This document shows positions 13,938 through 15,162 of a DNA stretch of 15,162 nt, one piece after another. The DNA lies in contig DAOVQI010000027.1 of assembly GCA_030628785.1 (NCBI GenBank), positions 1-15,162 of the forward strand. Direction: 5' to 3'. The notes below the pieces were generated by a model that ran no database searches, had not been told where the DNA came from, and saw only the letters and a list, made by a program, of their open reading frames with translations. The DNA is from Bacteroidota bacterium (GTDB taxonomy: Bacteria; Bacteroidota; Bacteroidia; Bacteroidales; VadinHA17). Every line of letters begins with the position of its first letter. The stretch's first letter is position 1. A program made the translations under genes and the position numbers.

Positions 13938-13960
13938 TAGCCCCGGCATTCATGCCGTGG
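13938..13960. repeat. REP-like hairpin related to the 162-nt element ends
   Basis: TAGCCCC opens this sequence just as it opens the terminal hairpins of the element at 11526-11687 (TAGCCCCG in both). The stem is CGGCAT (13944-13949) against ATGCCG (13952-13957), extended past one mismatch by CC/GG (13941-13942 with 13959-13960). Its last bases CGTGG can alternatively pair with CCACG at 13969-13973. Such short GC hairpins with a conserved 5' tag are the usual shape of REP sequences served by IS200-like TnpA_REP (RAYT) transposases. Confidence 0.5.
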
Positions 13961-14213
13961 TAAAAGAACCACGAAAAAAACGGTCCAGGCACCATGATAT
14001 TTTTTGAGAAATCGTTAATTGGACCGGAACTTAGCGAACTTGTGAGCGATCTCATGAGCCAGGCTTGTGCAAATGCTTGTGGGTGGCGAATAATGCAGCA
14101 TACGTTTCTTAAAATAGAATGCCTCAAATGCTTCAAAAAAATTAATTTGTAAAAGTATAGCTCAGACGGATGATATTTCACTATTGAAATAAACAATTTA
14201 AAGAATCTTAAAC

Positions 14214-14783
14214 ATGAAAAACCATTCATCTTTCTCAAGAAGGAATTTTATTAGTGCCGCTTCTGTATTGGCACTTGGTGGCACATTGATGTCCTTCAAA
14301 AAAGCTCCAAATCTATTACCTTTTCTAAAAACAGATAGTAGAAGACTTTGGGATGAATTCACCAAAAAGGAGAAAAAGCTTATTGAGGATTCCCGGATTG
14401 CAAAGAGTATTGTTGAAATAGAAGGCCGGAGTTGCGCAGAAAAAGTTCTTTTAGCCTCGCTGAGGCTCTTTGGTAAACCTGACGAATTAGTCTGTTTTGC
14501 AGCCAGCTTTGGAGGAGGAATACAACATTATGATTTATGCGGTCTCCTCACAGGCGGTTTTATGTCGATAGGCCTTGCTGCTGAGGTCTTGTATCAAGAC
14601 AAAAATGAAAGATCAGCGTTCGTTAAAGATGCTACTCGCGAATACTGGGAATGGTGGGAGGAACGTGCGCCCTGCCACTGTTATGAACTTAGGCCAAAAT
14701 ACACCTGGGATTCTGAAAATTATAACAGGATGCTGCAACGGGTTGCTCTGAAACTGGAAGATATGCTGAAGCCTAAAGTTTAA
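14214..14783 (+). CDS. Tat-exported C_GCAxxG_C_C family protein
   Basis: The 189-residue protein begins with a twin-arginine signal: SRRNFI at 8-13, then the hydrophobic SAASVLALGGTLMSF. That implies export in folded form, often with a cofactor already bound. The body fits the C_GCAxxG_C_C family, which includes split-Soret cytochromes and putative redox proteins. The first Cys is in RSCAEKVLLASLRLFG (Cys74). FAASFGGGIQHYDLCGLLTGGFMSIGL follows, with Cys109 and the G-rich turn, then PCHCYEL (Cys154, Cys156). An additional Cys94 is present. The canonical GCA core reads LCGLLTGG here, a mild departure. No CxxCH haem-binding motif is seen, so a metal or redox site is likelier than c-type haem. 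The helical C-terminus ends normally. It has no operon partner on its strand. Confidence 0.85.
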   Translation: MKNHSSFSRRNFISAASVLALGGTLMSFKKAPNLLPFLKTDSRRLWDEFTKKEKKLIEDSRIAKSIVEIEGRSCAEKVLLASLRLFGKPDELVCFAASFGGGIQHYDLCGLLTGGFMSIGLAAEVLYQDKNERSAFVKDATREYWEWWEERAPCHCYELRPKYTWDSENYNRMLQRVALKLEDMLKPKV

Positions 14784-14792
14784 AATTCTATG

Positions 14793-14828
14793 AATTGCTG
14801 CTATGTTTTTGACTCAAAGACAGCAATT
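14793..14828. terminator. Inverted repeat between convergent genes, possible terminator
   Basis: AATTGCTG (14793-14800) is a perfect complement of CAGCAATT (14821-14828), enclosing 20 nt. The left arm lies between the two stop codons and the right arm inside the minus-strand gene. A loop this long and the lack of a T run make it a weak terminator candidate for the plus-strand gene. Confidence 0.25.
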
Positions 14829-15162
14829 TCATTTAAAAATTGAGTAACATAATCAGCTATTATAAATTCTGCAATATAAGTAGGCTCAATCCTGCCTAAT
14901 TCATTTACTGGTTCTTCCAGTTCTTGAATATCTTCAACAAAGGGGAACTCAATCCACACAGAAATTTTACCCGAAATCATTTGAGAAAATCCCAAAACGC
15001 CACCCTTTTGAACATAATGACGAGCTTTCCCTTCTTTTGAAGAACCTTCAGTAATACCACTTGGGTGATCACTGATTTTTAAAATGACGGACTCATGATT
15101 TTTTTGAAAATCATTTACCTGGACAATAAAATTGAGGGATGGAAATTTCTTTTGAATGACTT
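14801..15162 (-). CDS. Unknown protein, 5' end beyond the right edge
   Basis: The minus-strand frame is open from the window edge (first full codon at 15160-15162) down to TAG at 14801-14803, 119 visible residues. No start codon belonging to a natural N-terminus is visible upstream of the internal Met at 14995, so the gene continues outside the window. The visible part reads IVQVNDFQKNHESVILKISDHPSGITEGSSKEGKARHYVQKGGVLGFSQMISGKISVWIEFPFVEDIQELEEP and ends FLNEIAVFESKT. It has alternating strands, an acidic middle and a helical tail, with no signal peptide in view. I do not recognise it. Its stop is 17 nt from the end of the convergent Tat-protein gene. Confidence 0.7.
   Translation of the reverse strand, partial: VIQKKFPSLNFIVQVNDFQKNHESVILKISDHPSGITEGSSKEGKARHYVQKGGVLGFSQMISGKISVWIEFPFVEDIQELEEPVNELGRIEPTYIAEFIIADYVTQFLNEIAVFESKT

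Larger units (their letters stand above)
13824..14213. other. Repeat-rich intergenic region
   Basis: These 390 nt contain several imperfect or perfect hairpins in a row: GCTTCAGC/GCTGAGGC (13870-13893), AATCCCT/AGGGATT (13912-13928), a REP-like hairpin at 13941-13960, CGTGG/CCACG (13956-13973) and a wider CGGTCCA/TGGACCG pair (13981-13987 with 14020-14026). Then comes a GAGCGATCTCATGAG stretch resembling the repeats at 11712-11740. A tandem GGCTAA pair lies near 13843-13854. The last 60 nt lead into the next gene without a clear promoter. The minus-strand frame across the region looks spurious. Confidence 0.6.

Noticed and set aside
14054..14152. 32-residue Cys-rich plus-strand frame (MSQACANACGWRIMQ...)
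   Set aside because: It has four cysteines in CxxxC and CxxC spacing, but it starts inside the repeat stretch with no leader and is too short to separate from chance without homologues.
13927..14238. Minus-strand 103-codon frame across the repeat-rich gap
   Set aside because: It is translated from palindromic repeats, contains low-quality Phe/Ser-rich sequence, and overlaps the start of the Tat-protein gene. No leader or domain supports it.
1..15162. tRNA or rRNA genes, integrase and attachment sites
   Set aside because: I looked for tRNA cloverleaf landmarks, rRNA sequence and recombinase motifs in the gaps and found none, so an island boundary cannot be claimed.

Overview
The window looks like a chromosomal segment of a Bacteroidota species, probably from the Bacteroidales/Marinilabiliales side; the lower rank is a guess. 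The support is as follows. Several upstream regions carry the phylum's -7 promoter motif TAnnTTTG. Lipoproteins have short lipoboxes followed by charged residues. There is an 805-residue FtsX-type permease of the kind abundant in this phylum, an OmpA protein with a beta-sandwich insert, and A-rich leaders in place of strong Shine-Dalgarno sequences.

Layout, left to right. 248-1522 encodes an OmpA-type peptidoglycan-anchoring protein. 1710-1901 encodes a cold-shock protein closed by a clear intrinsic terminator. 2043-2852 encodes an unrecognised lipoprotein behind a good promoter. 2955-3263 (minus) encodes a small conserved-looking lipoprotein. 3626-4524 is a RES/Xre type II toxin-antitoxin pair with overlapping stop and start codons; a long palindrome and a -7 motif lie upstream. 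4696-5253 is a gene of unknown function cut by one in-frame TAA. On the minus strand, 8592 to 5246 reads AbiEi antitoxin, AbiEii nucleotidyltransferase toxin and a secreted M28 zinc peptidase with 21-23 nt gaps, so they may share a transcript. The peptidase looks like a passenger, not part of the toxin-antitoxin module. 9035-11452 is the FtsX/MacB-type permease, with no ATPase beside it. 11881-13823 is a tight pair, a lipoprotein of unknown function and an exported HEAT-repeat protein. 14214-14783 is a Tat-exported protein of the C_GCAxxG_C_C family. The 5'-truncated gene at 14801-15162 (minus) runs off the right edge.

The unusual material is mostly between genes. A 162-nt nested inverted-repeat element at 11526-11687 has REP-like hairpins at both ends and a perfect 24-bp inner stem. 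A relative of its terminal hairpin lies at 13938-13960, in another repeat-rich gap. A 50-nt sequence at 8771-8820 can fold completely into a three-way junction. A cluster of three TGTAC motifs at 8874-8907 looks like a regulator-binding region. A probable insertion-sequence end scar lies at 2873-2940.

I found no new multi-gene system that I can defend. The two toxin-antitoxin pairs within about 4 kb, together with palindromic elements and a broken gene, mark this as accessory, rearranged DNA. The best candidates for something undescribed are the 162-nt element and its possible mobilising transposase, the three-way-junction element, and the lipoprotein/HEAT pair.
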